64,000 bases of DNA from Coneutiohabitans sp964457925 (GTDB lineage: Bacteria > Zhuqueibacterota > Zhuqueibacteria > Zhuqueibacterales > Zhuqueibacteraceae). The position numbers and the translations under genes are program-made. Within the stretch, counting starts at the first letter, position 1. Every line of letters starts with the position of its first letter. The DNA lies in the NCBI GenBank assembly GCA_964457925.1, contig CAYWGH010000009.1:1-64000 (forward strand). Direction: 5' to 3'. This document shows positions 36,427-44,369 of this stretch, piece after piece. Below the pieces are notes generated by a model that saw only the letters and a program-made list of their open reading frames with translations, made no database searches and had not been told where the DNA came from.

Positions 36427-37084
36427 ATGTATTACCTCTACCTCGATGAATCAGGCGATCTCGGGCATCACATTCAAAGTCCAGGCGCATCGCGGTATTT
36501 TGTGATCACGGTGTTGGAAGTGACAAGCGATAAAGACAAGAAGGCCATTGAGAAAGCAGTTCTTCGGACCATGAGATACAAACTCAAAAGGAAAAAGAGC
36601 CATAAGGCGGCGCACATTTCTGAGCTCAAGGGCACCCTTACTGATTTTCCGGATAAAACGATATTTCTTCCGCCAAATCGCAGCGATTCCGTTTACCATC
36701 TCTGCCGTGATTCTCGAAAAGGAACGTTTTGCCAATCACCTTCAGTTGAGCCAAAGTCGTGTCTATAGTTTCATTACTCACCTTGTTCTCAAAGCGTTGC
36801 CACTCGACCAAGCAACGACTCGAGTCATTCTTACTTTGGATAAGAGCATGCGCAGTTCGGCAATACAACAATTCAATGACCATTTGGTGAGACAGTTGGA
36901 GTCACGTATTCCACCGCTTGTGCCATTGTCTATCAATCATAGCCTTTCACATGAGAACAAATTACTGCAAGCCGTTGATCTGTTTGCGTGGGGATTGTAT
37001 CGAAAATACGAGGCAGGGAAAACGCAATGGTACGATGTGTTTCGAAAGAAGATTGTTTTTGAGCGTGTATATCCTGACAAATAA
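36427..37084 (+). pseudogene. DUF3800 family protein, frame broken
   Basis: Two frames together give one DUF3800-like protein of about 218 residues, a family with an RNase-H-like fold and unknown role. The first frame starts at ATG 36427 with MYYLYLDESGDLG, the acidic DESG motif typical of the family. The second carries YFFRQIAAIPFTISAVILEK and SLSHENKLLQAVDLFAWGLY, again family features (the D-x-x-A-W-type end). The switch is +1 and is best placed in the AAAA at about 36654-36657: removing one A reads PDKRYFFRQIA. One extra base, by mutation or assembly error, would explain it. Confidence 0.65.
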
Positions 37085-37086
37085 AA

Positions 37087-37184
37087 AAAGAGAGCGACCC
37101 CTGTACAGCTAGATCCCGAGGCTCTGTTACCCACATTCGGAAGGGAACACCAAGGGGGCTGTGCAGGATTTACTCACTCTCTTT
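37087..37184 (+). ncRNA. ffs: Signal recognition particle RNA (4.5S type, small)
   Basis: 98 nt closed by AAAGAGAG (37087-37094) pairing perfectly with CTCTCTTT (37177-37184). A second helix, CCTGTACAGC with GCTGTGCAGG (37100-37109 and 37158-37167), pairs over 10 bp with one G-U. The apical part CTCTGTTACCCACATTCGG followed by AAGGGAACACCAAGG matches the SRP RNA domain IV pattern, including the GGAA tetraloop (37139-37142) and the CTCTGTT..ACC strand of the E. coli molecule. This is based on remembered consensus and visible pairing; 6S RNA is the main alternative, but the GGAA tetraloop and the AACACCAAGG strand favour SRP. Confidence 0.75.
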
Positions 37185-37307
37185 GTATAAAAGATACGGC
37201 CTGAAAATGAAAAGGTCAAGCATCAAATGAAAAGAATTAAAAATTGAATGTACGGCTACAACTTCAATTGAACAAACAATCCATTTACAAACCACGAGGA
37301 GAAAATT

Positions 37308-37574
37308 ATGCCCAGGTACATCATCGAGCGAACAGTTCCGCCGCTTTCAAGAGAGCAGTTGGAAGCGGGTTCCAGAAAAGCCAAGGAAGCGCTCGCCGGC
37401 TTGCCAGGCGTCGTTTGGATCAGAAGCTACATTTCCGAGGCGGAAGGCAAAATTTATTGTGAATACGACGCGCCCGATCCCGAAGCCCTGCGCGAGCACG
37501 CGCGGCGAGCCGGACTTCCCGTGGACAAGATATCGGAAGTCGCGCTGGAGATCAGTCCGGATATGTTTCAGTAA
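37308..37574 (+). CDS. DUF4242 family protein
   Basis: 88 residues. It matches the DUF4242/SCO4226-like family: MPRYIIERTVPPLSREQLEA at the N-terminus, WIRSYISEAEGKIYCEYDAP with the conserved Tyr and Glu of a ferredoxin-like fold, and a C-terminal helix (ALREHARRAGLPVDKISEVA). Some relatives bind nickel and others are thought to be small stress or sensory modules. AGGAGA precedes the ATG by a good distance. It lies between the SRP RNA and the flavoprotein gene and is probably monocistronic. Confidence 0.85.
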   Translation: MPRYIIERTVPPLSREQLEAGSRKAKEALAGLPGVVWIRSYISEAEGKIYCEYDAPDPEALREHARRAGLPVDKISEVALEISPDMFQ

Positions 37575-37582
37575 AAGTGTTT

Positions 37583-37690
37583 GCACAGCAAAATCTGTTA
37601 AAACTTTGACAGAATGATTTAGCGGCAGAATTATTTCAAATCGTTCTGCCGAAAAATTATTCTGCCATAAACTTTCCGAATTTTATTCTG
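37583..37690 (+). repeat. Dispersed intergenic repeat, copy C
   Basis: Contains GACAGAATGATTTAG, GGCAGAATTATTTC (37624-37637) and AAATCGTTCTGCC (37638-37650), which form an imperfect palindrome with two mismatches, then TTATTCTGCC. Related to copies A, B and D through the GGCAGAATNATTT motif and the preceding AAACTTT. Confidence 0.6.
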
Positions 37691-37728
37691 TATTTAAGAA
37701 ACTAAGCACATAACCAAAGAGTCCAACC

Positions 37729-38913
37729 ATGACGCAAACCCAAACTGACAGCCACGTCCTTTCCGATGACATCCTGGCGCGTTGCCTTGAGCGCGCGCCG
37801 ATCTACGATCAAGAAAACCGCTTTTTCACAGAGGACTTTCAAGAGTTGCGCAAAGCCGGTTATCTGACTATGGCCGTGCCGAAAGAATTGGGCGGACGTG
37901 GCATGACGCTGGCCGAAGTTTTTCGGGAGCAACGCCGTCTCGCTTATTATGCGCCGGCAACCGCGCTGGCGATCAACATGCATCTCTATTGGACCGGCGT
38001 CGCCGCTGATCTCTGGCGCGCGGGCGATAAATCGCTCGATTGGCTTTTGAAGGGCGCGGCAGCCGGTGAAGTTTTCGCCGCCGGCCATGCCGAGAGCGGG
38101 AACGATATTCCCCTGCTGCTTTCAACCACGAAAGCAGAGCGCGTCGACGGCGGCTATCGCTTCACCGGGCGCAAATCATTTGGCAGCTTGACGCCGGTAT
38201 GGACCTTTCTCGGCCTTCACGGCATGGACGCCAGCGATCCCAATTCGCCCAAAATCGTTCACGCCTTCATGCCGCGCAATACCGCGGGGTGCACGATTCA
38301 ACCAACCTGGGACGTACTGGGAATGCGCGCGACCGCCAGCGATGACACGATTCTCGATCGCGCGTTGGTGCCGGACAAGTATATCGCCCGCGTGGTTCCG
38401 GCCGGCGCGGCCGGGGTTGATAACTTCGTGCTGGCGATATATGCTTGGGCGCTGCTCGGGTTTGCCAACGTCTACTACGGCCTGGCCCAGCGCGCCCTCG
38501 ACCTGACCGTAGAAAATGTAAAGAAGAAAACTTCGATTGGGCTGTCGCGCTCGATGGCTCATCACCCCGAGGTTCAACACAGCGTCGCCGATATGGTGAT
38601 TGAAATGGAATCCATCGGCCCGCAAATCGAGAAGGTGGCGCAGGATTGGTCGGCTGGCGTTGACTACGGCCTCAATTGGGTCATCAAGATCATCGCGACG
38701 AAGTACCGGACCGTCGAAGGGTCGTGGCGTGTCGTCGATTTGGCGCTGGATTTGGCCGGCGGCTTTGGGATTTTCAAGAAGGCCGGAATCGAGCGTTTAT
38801 TCCGCGATGCGAGGTTGGGCCGCATTCATCCTGCGAACGCCTCGCTGGCCCACGAAATCATCGCCAAGCTCACGCTCGGCATTAATCCTGATGAGCAGCC
38901 GCGCTGGGGATGA
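37729..38913 (+). CDS. Acyl-CoA dehydrogenase-like flavoprotein (catalytic Glu not conserved)
   Basis: 394 residues with the acyl-CoA dehydrogenase fold: a helical N-terminal half (YLTMAVPKELGGRGMTLAEV), the middle beta domain with GHAESGND and GRKSFGSL, and a C-terminal helical domain. The position where typical dehydrogenases have IYEGT (catalytic Glu) reads RIHPANASLAHEI. That is the pattern of DszC/flavin-dependent monooxygenase-like relatives rather than of beta-oxidation enzymes. Substrate is unknown. It begins after a copy C repeat and is not in an obvious fatty-acid operon. True dehydrogenase activity is doubtful. Confidence 0.85.
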   Translation: MTQTQTDSHVLSDDILARCLERAPIYDQENRFFTEDFQELRKAGYLTMAVPKELGGRGMTLAEVFREQRRLAYYAPATALAINMHLYWTGVAADLWRAGDKSLDWLLKGAAAGEVFAAGHAESGNDIPLLLSTTKAERVDGGYRFTGRKSFGSLTPVWTFLGLHGMDASDPNSPKIVHAFMPRNTAGCTIQPTWDVLGMRATASDDTILDRALVPDKYIARVVPAGAAGVDNFVLAIYAWALLGFANVYYGLAQRALDLTVENVKKKTSIGLSRSMAHHPEVQHSVADMVIEMESIGPQIEKVAQDWSAGVDYGLNWVIKIIATKYRTVEGSWRVVDLALDLAGGFGIFKKAGIERLFRDARLGRIHPANASLAHEIIAKLTLGINPDEQPRWG

Positions 38914-38983
38914 GCATCAATGGACGCACGAAGTCCAGAGCCACGACTCCGGAGCTGGAGCCGCTTTCTCGGAGGAGGAATGT

Positions 38984-39106
38984 GTGAACAAATTAACAAT
39001 AGACTCTATCGGAACCCTTACTTCCGATAAAGTCCAATGTTCTGAATGGAAAAAAGATTCGGAACTTACTGCGCGGATGATTCTAAAAATTTGTGAGTGC
39101 TCCTGA
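38984..39106 (+). CDS. Possible 40-residue ORF with a strong Shine-Dalgarno
   Basis: Begins at GTG 38984, a few bases after GGAGGAGGAA (38971-38980), and encodes about 40 residues with a Cys-containing tail (ending ARMILKICECS). No homology recognised. It could be a small protein, or a coincidental Shine-Dalgarno-like sequence in a 255-bp gap. The kinase gene downstream begins at 39169. Confidence 0.25.
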   Translation: MNKLTIDSIGTLTSDKVQCSEWKKDSELTARMILKICECS

Positions 39107-39168
39107 TATACTTGATTTTGGAGAAAAGATGCTTACCCCTAAAACATCAAGCAAATTCGGGTAATCGC

Positions 39169-41100
39169 ATGATGGGCCAAAACATTTTACATTACAAAAT
39201 CATCGAAAAACTGGGTGAAGGCGGCATGGGCGTCGTCTACAAAGCCGAGGACACAAAGCTCGAGCGGACGGTAGCCATCAAATTCTTGCCGAAGCAAATC
39301 ACGGCCAATGCGGACGTACGCAAACGCTTCGAGATAGAAGCCAAGGCGGCAGCCGCACTCAACCATCCCAACATCGCCACCATCTATGCCATCGAAGAGG
39401 CTGACGATGAGATGTTCATTGTGATGGAATACATCGAAGGCTGTGATTTGCGTGAGATCGTGAAAGCATATCCCGAGGCGCCCGGTGCCATTTCCGACGC
39501 ATTGAGCTACGCCGCGCAAATCGCCGAGGGGCTGCACGCCGCGCATGAAAAAGGCGTCGTGCACCGCGACATCAAGAGCGCGAATGTTATGCTGACGAAA
39601 AAAGGCCAGATCAAAATCACAGATTTCGGTCTCGCGAAGTTATCCTGCCACTCGGGCGTTACTCGGGAAGGGACCACCATGGGCACGGTAGCTTATATGT
39701 CGCCGGAACAGGCAACGGCGAAACCAGTCGATCATCGCACCGACATTTGGTCGTTCGGGGTCGTTCTCTATGAGTTGCTCTCCGGCCAGCTCCCGTTTCA
39801 AGGTGAATACGAGCAGGCGGTGATATATCTCATTTTACATGAGAAGCCAAAGCCGCTTGGTGATCTCAGACCCGATATACCCCTTGGGCTTTCCAACCTC
39901 GTCCGTAAAGCCTTGGCAAAGGATCCGGAGTCCCGTTTCTCGTCGGCGACAGAGTTGTTGCAGCAACTGAAAGCAATTCAAACAGAATTGCATCCCCGCG
40001 CCGGCGCCGAAAATTTGACGTTGAAGACACTGCTGCGACATGCCAGAAAACCGCACTTTGCGATTCCCGCCATTCTCATCATGGCCGTGCTTTGTTTCTT
40101 TGCTGTCCGCTATTACAATGCCAGCGCCAACATTCATTGGGCGCGCAGCACGGCGCTGCCGGAGATAGTGAAGCTGCTCGAGCAACAAAAACTTGGCGAG
40201 GCCTTCAGCCTCGTTCGGCAAGCAGAACGCTACATTCCTAATGATCCAATGCTCCGAAAATTACTGCTCACCTTTTCCTTGCCGGTTTGGATCAAAACGA
40301 CGCCGCCCGGGGCTGAGGTCTATTGCAAGAATTACCTGTCCGTAGACGCCGACTGGGAATATCTGGGCCGCACACCGCTTGACAGCGTCCATGCTCAGTT
40401 CGGTTATCTTCGCTGGAAGATCGTCAAGGAAGGTTTTGAGCCAATAGAATGGCCCTTCACGAGTATATTTGCGAATGATGTCGACATTTTGCTGGATACC
40501 CTCGGCGCCGGTCCTGCAAACATGGTTCATGTCCCGGGCGGAACATACCAGCTCCAGAGCGCCGATCCCGTCGAGCTACCGGAATATTGGATCGACAAAT
40601 ACGAGGTCACGAATCAGGAATACAAAGCCTTTGTAGATGCCGGTGGCTACCAAAAACGAGCTTACTGGAAACATCCTTTTGTCAAGCAAGATCGCACTAT
40701 TTCCTGGGAAGAGGCGATGGCGCTGTTTCGCGATAAAACCGGCCAACCGGGACCATCCACCTGGGAGCTGGGGAGTTTTCCTGAAGGGCGTGCTGACTAT
40801 CCGGTAGGAGGGATCAATTGGTATGAAGCTGCCGCTTATGCTGAGTTTGCGGGCAAAAGCCTGCCCACGATTTATCACTGGTATAACGCAGTCTTCGGGA
40901 GGGATGGCGACGTCTATAGCGACATTGTCGTTCTAAGTAATTTTGAAGGTAAAGGGCCAGCCAGGGTAGGCCAATTCCAGGGTCTCGGGGGCGCCGGCAC
41001 TTATGATATGGCCGGCAATGTCAAAGAATGGTGCTGGAATCTGGCTGGCAACCAGCGTCACATACTCGGCGGGGCATGGAACGCCGGAGTACATGTTTGA
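39169..41100 (+). CDS. Ser/Thr protein kinase with formylglycine-generating-like domain (5' part of split gene)
   Basis: 643 residues in this frame. The kinase domain (about 1-270) has GEGGMGVVYKAEDTKLER, the VAIK lysine, VHRDIKSANV and a DFGLAK segment, followed by one TM (IPAILIMAVLCFFAVRYY) and a PEGA-like beta module (WIKTTPPGAEVYCKNYLS). An FGE-sulfatase-type domain then starts at MVHVPGGTYQL and runs through YDMAGNVKEWCWNL. The frame stops prematurely just after LGGAWN, where the family continues, and the remainder is found in another frame from about 41087. ATG 39169 or 39172 is the start, by comparison with the kinase at 31855. Confidence 0.85.
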   Translation: MMGQNILHYKIIEKLGEGGMGVVYKAEDTKLERTVAIKFLPKQITANADVRKRFEIEAKAAAALNHPNIATIYAIEEADDEMFIVMEYIEGCDLREIVKAYPEAPGAISDALSYAAQIAEGLHAAHEKGVVHRDIKSANVMLTKKGQIKITDFGLAKLSCHSGVTREGTTMGTVAYMSPEQATAKPVDHRTDIWSFGVVLYELLSGQLPFQGEYEQAVIYLILHEKPKPLGDLRPDIPLGLSNLVRKALAKDPESRFSSATELLQQLKAIQTELHPRAGAENLTLKTLLRHARKPHFAIPAILIMAVLCFFAVRYYNASANIHWARSTALPEIVKLLEQQKLGEAFSLVRQAERYIPNDPMLRKLLLTFSLPVWIKTTPPGAEVYCKNYLSVDADWEYLGRTPLDSVHAQFGYLRWKIVKEGFEPIEWPFTSIFANDVDILLDTLGAGPANMVHVPGGTYQLQSADPVELPEYWIDKYEVTNQEYKAFVDAGGYQKRAYWKHPFVKQDRTISWEEAMALFRDKTGQPGPSTWELGSFPEGRADYPVGGINWYEAAAYAEFAGKSLPTIYHWYNAVFGRDGDVYSDIVVLSNFEGKGPARVGQFQGLGGAGTYDMAGNVKEWCWNLAGNQRHILGGAWNAGVHV

Positions 41101-42070
41101 TACCGACCATATACAGATGCCTTTTGATCGCTCGGAGACAAATGGTTTCCGTTGCGTGAAATATGCGGCTGATCTTGCCCAAACAGTGACCGCTGCCATT
41201 GACCCGGATTCTTTTTCTCGCGATTTCACCAGGAAAAAGCCGGTAGGCGACGAAATTTTTCAGATCTATAAAAGCTACTTTCTGTATGATTCGACCGCTC
41301 TAAACGCCGCGGTCGAATCAGTCGATGAGAGCATGGCGCATTGGCGCAAGGAAACCGTCACTTTCGACGCGGCTTATGGCAACGAGCGTGTCATTGCGCA
41401 TCTCTTCTTGCCCAAAAACGCCGTTACGCCATACCAGACCGTCATTTATTACCCAGGTGGGCAGGCTTTTCATTTGAGATCAAGCGAAAACCTGGGAGAG
41501 TTAGCGTTAAGAGATTTTATCCCCCGCACCGGCCGGGTGCTGGTGTACCCGGTTTATAAGGGAACGTATGAGCGCGGGGGCGGTACAGTACCATCAGACG
41601 ATTCCAAAGCTTTTAGAGACCTCATGATCCTGCGGGTTAAAGATTTCGGGCGCACGATCGACTATCTGCAAACTCGCGAGGACATCGATATGGATAAGCT
41701 GGCTTATATGGGGGTAAGCTCAGGTGCGATATTCGGGCCACTTTTCACGGCAGTGGAGCAACGTCTTCAGGCGAGCGTGCTGATCTGGGGAGGATTTCTT
41801 AATATTAAGCTACCAGGCGAGATAGACCCGCGAAACTTCGCTCCCCATGCCAGAATTCCGGTTTTGATGATCAATGGCCGGTACGATTTTATCTATCCGC
41901 TCGAGGCCTCGCAACGGCCGTTGTTTCGTTTGCTGGGCGCGCCGGAAAAGGACAAACGCCATGCTATATTTGACGGTGGGCATGTGACGCCGATGAATGG
42001 GGTCATCAAGGAAACACTCAATTGGCTGGATCGCTACCTGGGGCCGGTGCAGAGGCGTGAGAAGATATAA
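41093..42070 (+). CDS. FGE-like tail plus alpha/beta hydrolase (3' part of split gene)
   Basis: The frame opens at about 41003 but sense begins near 41087: EYMFDTDHIQMPFDRSETNG and FRCVKY complete the FGE-type fold begun in the upstream frame. After a linker comes an alpha/beta hydrolase: TVIYYPGGQAFH (oxyanion region), GVSSGAIFG (nucleophile Ser), NGRYDFIYP (Asp) and FDGGHV (His), a dienelactone-hydrolase-like triad. The kinase-FGE-hydrolase order is a repeated architecture in this group of bacteria (established from memory). Its stop is followed 18 bp later by the sigma54 activator. Confidence 0.75.
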   Translation: MFDTDHIQMPFDRSETNGFRCVKYAADLAQTVTAAIDPDSFSRDFTRKKPVGDEIFQIYKSYFLYDSTALNAAVESVDESMAHWRKETVTFDAAYGNERVIAHLFLPKNAVTPYQTVIYYPGGQAFHLRSSENLGELALRDFIPRTGRVLVYPVYKGTYERGGGTVPSDDSKAFRDLMILRVKDFGRTIDYLQTREDIDMDKLAYMGVSSGAIFGPLFTAVEQRLQASVLIWGGFLNIKLPGEIDPRNFAPHARIPVLMINGRYDFIYPLEASQRPLFRLLGAPEKDKRHAIFDGGHVTPMNGVIKETLNWLDRYLGPVQRREKI

Positions 42071-42088
42071 ACATGTGGATCAAACCCA

Positions 42089-43615
42089 ATGGACAACAAG
42101 CAGCAAAAAACCGATAGCCTGTTGGAACTTGCAGTAACTTTATGCCAACAAACCGACTTCGAGGAAATACTGCGCCTCATCTCCGCAAAAGCCGCGATGC
42201 TGTTCGACGCCAGCATTGCTTCCATTATGATGATCAACCCGCGCACGAATGAGACGATCAAAACCATCATCAAGATGAACAAAGTGAGCACGCCGCAGCG
42301 GTATCAACTGGCGCAGACCATTGTCACCGGCCTGGTGTTGCACGAAAAACGGCCCATCGTGAGCGGAGATATTACCACGGACGCCCGGTTTAAAAAAGGT
42401 CTTTTTGATGATGAAACCGTGCGGTCGGTGATGTGTGTGCCGCTGCAAACGGGTGGCGCTATCATCGGCTGCCTGGTGTTATTCGACAAAGCCGGGAACG
42501 GCGCGTTTGACAAAACGGAGCTGGATTTGTTGGAAAGCATGGCGGCGATCGGCGCGCCGTTTTTGAGCAACGCGCAAAAAATCCAGGCATTTTTCGAGGC
42601 GCCGTTGCCCGATGAGGTGCTGCTGAACAAATACAAGGCCCTGGGCTTGCTGGGCAAAAGCCGGTCGTTTATCGAGCTCCTCAGAACCGTTGAGGCGGCA
42701 GCGCGTTGCGACGTGCGGGTTTTCCTTGAGGGCAAAACCGGCACGGGCAAGGAGCTGATTGCCCGCGCGATTCACCGGCTGAGCGCTCGCCATCAATCTC
42801 CCTTTGTTGCGGCAGATTGCGGCGCTATTCCGGCCGACCTGATCGAGAGCGAATTGTTCGGCCATGTCAAAGGCGCTTTCACCGGCGCAACGCAGGATCG
42901 CAAAGGATTGTTCATGGAGGCAGATCAAGGCAGTTTGTTTCTCGATGAGATCGCCAACCTGCCTTTGCAGGCGCAGACCAAACTCATGCGCGTTCTCCAG
43001 GAGAACGAAGTGCGGCCGCTTGGCAGCGATAAAGTACACAAAATCGATGTGCGCATCATCGGCGCTGCAAGCTCCTCCCTGACGGATTTGGTTCAAGAGC
43101 GCAAGTTCCGCGAGGATCTTTACTATCGCCTGGTCGTCTATCCGATTCACGTGCAAACGCTCGAGCAGCGCCAGCAGGATATACCGTTGCTCGCCAGCCA
43201 CTTTCTCGAGAAGCATGCCAGACGGCAAGGAAAGAAAGCGGCACATTTTCATTTCGATATCCTGGAATTTATGAAGCAGCAAAAATGGCCGGGCAACATC
43301 CGTGAGCTGGACAATTTTGTCGAACGGCTGGTGACGCTATCCCCTGTCGATGCCACGATGGTGCAGCCCGATATTCTTCCCCAAGACCTTTTTGAGAAAT
43401 ATCGCCGCTTTGAGTCCGGCCAAGACGAGCTGCACGTGAGCAAGTCCTTGAAAGAACGCCTGCTTGAATACGAGAAACAGCTCATCCACCAGACTTTGCT
43501 TGACAACGACTGGAATCAATCCGCCGCAGCCCGGGAGTTGAAGATGTCGGAACAGCTCATGCGCTACCGCATGAAAAAGTTTGACATCGTCCGGCCCGAG
43601 CCCCCAAAACATTAG
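42089..43615 (+). CDS. GAF domain sigma54-dependent response activator (NtrC family)
   Basis: 508 residues. The N-terminal GAF domain (about 10-165) senses a small ligand; the AAA+ core has Walker A GKTGTGKE (from about residue 215), the GAFTGA loop (about 262-267) that contacts sigma54, and FLDEIANLPLQAQTKLMRVL as Walker B/sensor. A C-terminal Fis-type helix-turn-helix (LLDNDWNQSAAARELKMSEQ) ends the protein. It activates transcription from sigma54 (-24/-12) promoters; no such promoter is obvious in this window. It is probably the last gene of the kinase-hydrolase unit, linking signalling and transcription. Confidence 0.94.
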   Translation: MDNKQQKTDSLLELAVTLCQQTDFEEILRLISAKAAMLFDASIASIMMINPRTNETIKTIIKMNKVSTPQRYQLAQTIVTGLVLHEKRPIVSGDITTDARFKKGLFDDETVRSVMCVPLQTGGAIIGCLVLFDKAGNGAFDKTELDLLESMAAIGAPFLSNAQKIQAFFEAPLPDEVLLNKYKALGLLGKSRSFIELLRTVEAAARCDVRVFLEGKTGTGKELIARAIHRLSARHQSPFVAADCGAIPADLIESELFGHVKGAFTGATQDRKGLFMEADQGSLFLDEIANLPLQAQTKLMRVLQENEVRPLGSDKVHKIDVRIIGAASSSLTDLVQERKFREDLYYRLVVYPIHVQTLEQRQQDIPLLASHFLEKHARRQGKKAAHFHFDILEFMKQQKWPGNIRELDNFVERLVTLSPVDATMVQPDILPQDLFEKYRRFESGQDELHVSKSLKERLLEYEKQLIHQTLLDNDWNQSAAARELKMSEQLMRYRMKKFDIVRPEPPKH

Positions 43616-43648
43616 CCGCCACGTACGAATATAGCCAATTGCCCAGGG

Positions 43649-43724
43649 TGTCATTCTGCAAGAATCTTGTTACGCATTTGCGGGCATCTTGCCAAGAAAG
43701 CAACAAGATTCCTACGGAATGACA
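43649..43724. repeat. MITE/REP-like inverted repeat hairpin
   Basis: TGTCATTCTGCAAGAATCTTG plus TT (43649-43671) and its reverse complement (43702-43724) match at 20 of 23 positions around a 30-nt loop. The TGTCATTC/GAATGACA ends are typical of small non-autonomous mobile elements. Likely a transcribed hairpin of no coding function. Confidence 0.65.
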
Positions 43725-43752
43725 TTTTAGTTGAGGTGCAATTCAGACGGCT

Positions 43753-43900
43753 AAGTCATTGCGCAGCAAAACTCAGAAAAAAATTCTGAAAGTTTAATGG
43801 CAGAATAATTGACGGCAGAATGATTCTGTCGACAAATCATTCTGCCTAAAGCTTTTTGCGCTGCTCGAAGAGCTTCGGTTTTCAGCTTGCCTGAAAATCC
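43753..43900. repeat. Dispersed intergenic repeat, copy D
   Basis: Carries the family motifs AGCAAAACTC and GGCAGAATAATT plus the perfect 12-bp inverted repeat GGCAGAATGATT (43814-43825) / AATCATTCTGCC (43835-43846) around a 9-nt loop CTGTCGACA. The right end (AAGAGCTTCGG) resembles the complement of the left end of copies A/B. Confidence 0.6.
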
Positions 43901-44369
43901 GCTGTAGGCTTTATGCGACAAAGATTGCGAACATAATTGCTTATAAAAACAATCATTGATTTCCGTATCGCAATTTTTTTTGACCACAATACGCTTGTCT
44001 CCTCACCGACTTCGCAATTTTTTTGTGACCTTCCCGTGAGTTTACGAAACTCACAGGACCCCGCCTATGCATTGCCTCTCTGTCTTGCAAGGACTTAACT
44101 TCACTGACAACACTCCTTCCAATTCCTGGCACTTCATTTGACTGTGTTTTATTAATAAAACGATTGTGCTGGTGGTCGCATCGAACGCCGGCTTTCTTTT
44201 TCAGTAACTTGCTACTTCTACTCAGGCATATTTGAATTTTGCCCACGAAACATGCGAAAAACGCGAAAGCTTTTTAGCGTATTTCGTGTGTTTAGTGGGT
44301 TACGCAAATTAATCTGACTTAATAAGTAGAACTACTAACCATTCAACCATCATTATGGAGGATTGCACC

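Larger units (their letters stand above)
43616..44369. other. Long intergenic region with several repeats and palindromes
   Basis: About 750 bp with no supportable gene. It holds an inverted repeat (43649-43724), repeat copy D (43753-43900), an 8-bp hairpin (GTGAGTTT..AAACTCAC, 44036-44054), the perfect 16-bp palindrome GTTTTATTAATAAAAC (44146-44161) and a motif similar to one at 15852 (44274-44308). Confidence 0.6.

Noticed and set aside
37087..37184. 6S RNA as the identity of the small structured RNA
   Set aside because: The GGAA tetraloop and the AACACCAAGG strand fit SRP RNA better, and no large central bubble is evident.
38910..38985. A 25-codon ORF overlapping the stop of the flavoprotein gene
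   Set aside because: Too short, Arg/Ser-rich by chance, and no Shine-Dalgarno.
43953..44246. A 97-codon minus-strand frame in the repeat-rich gap
   Set aside because: It runs through hairpins and palindromes and has no recognisable domain.
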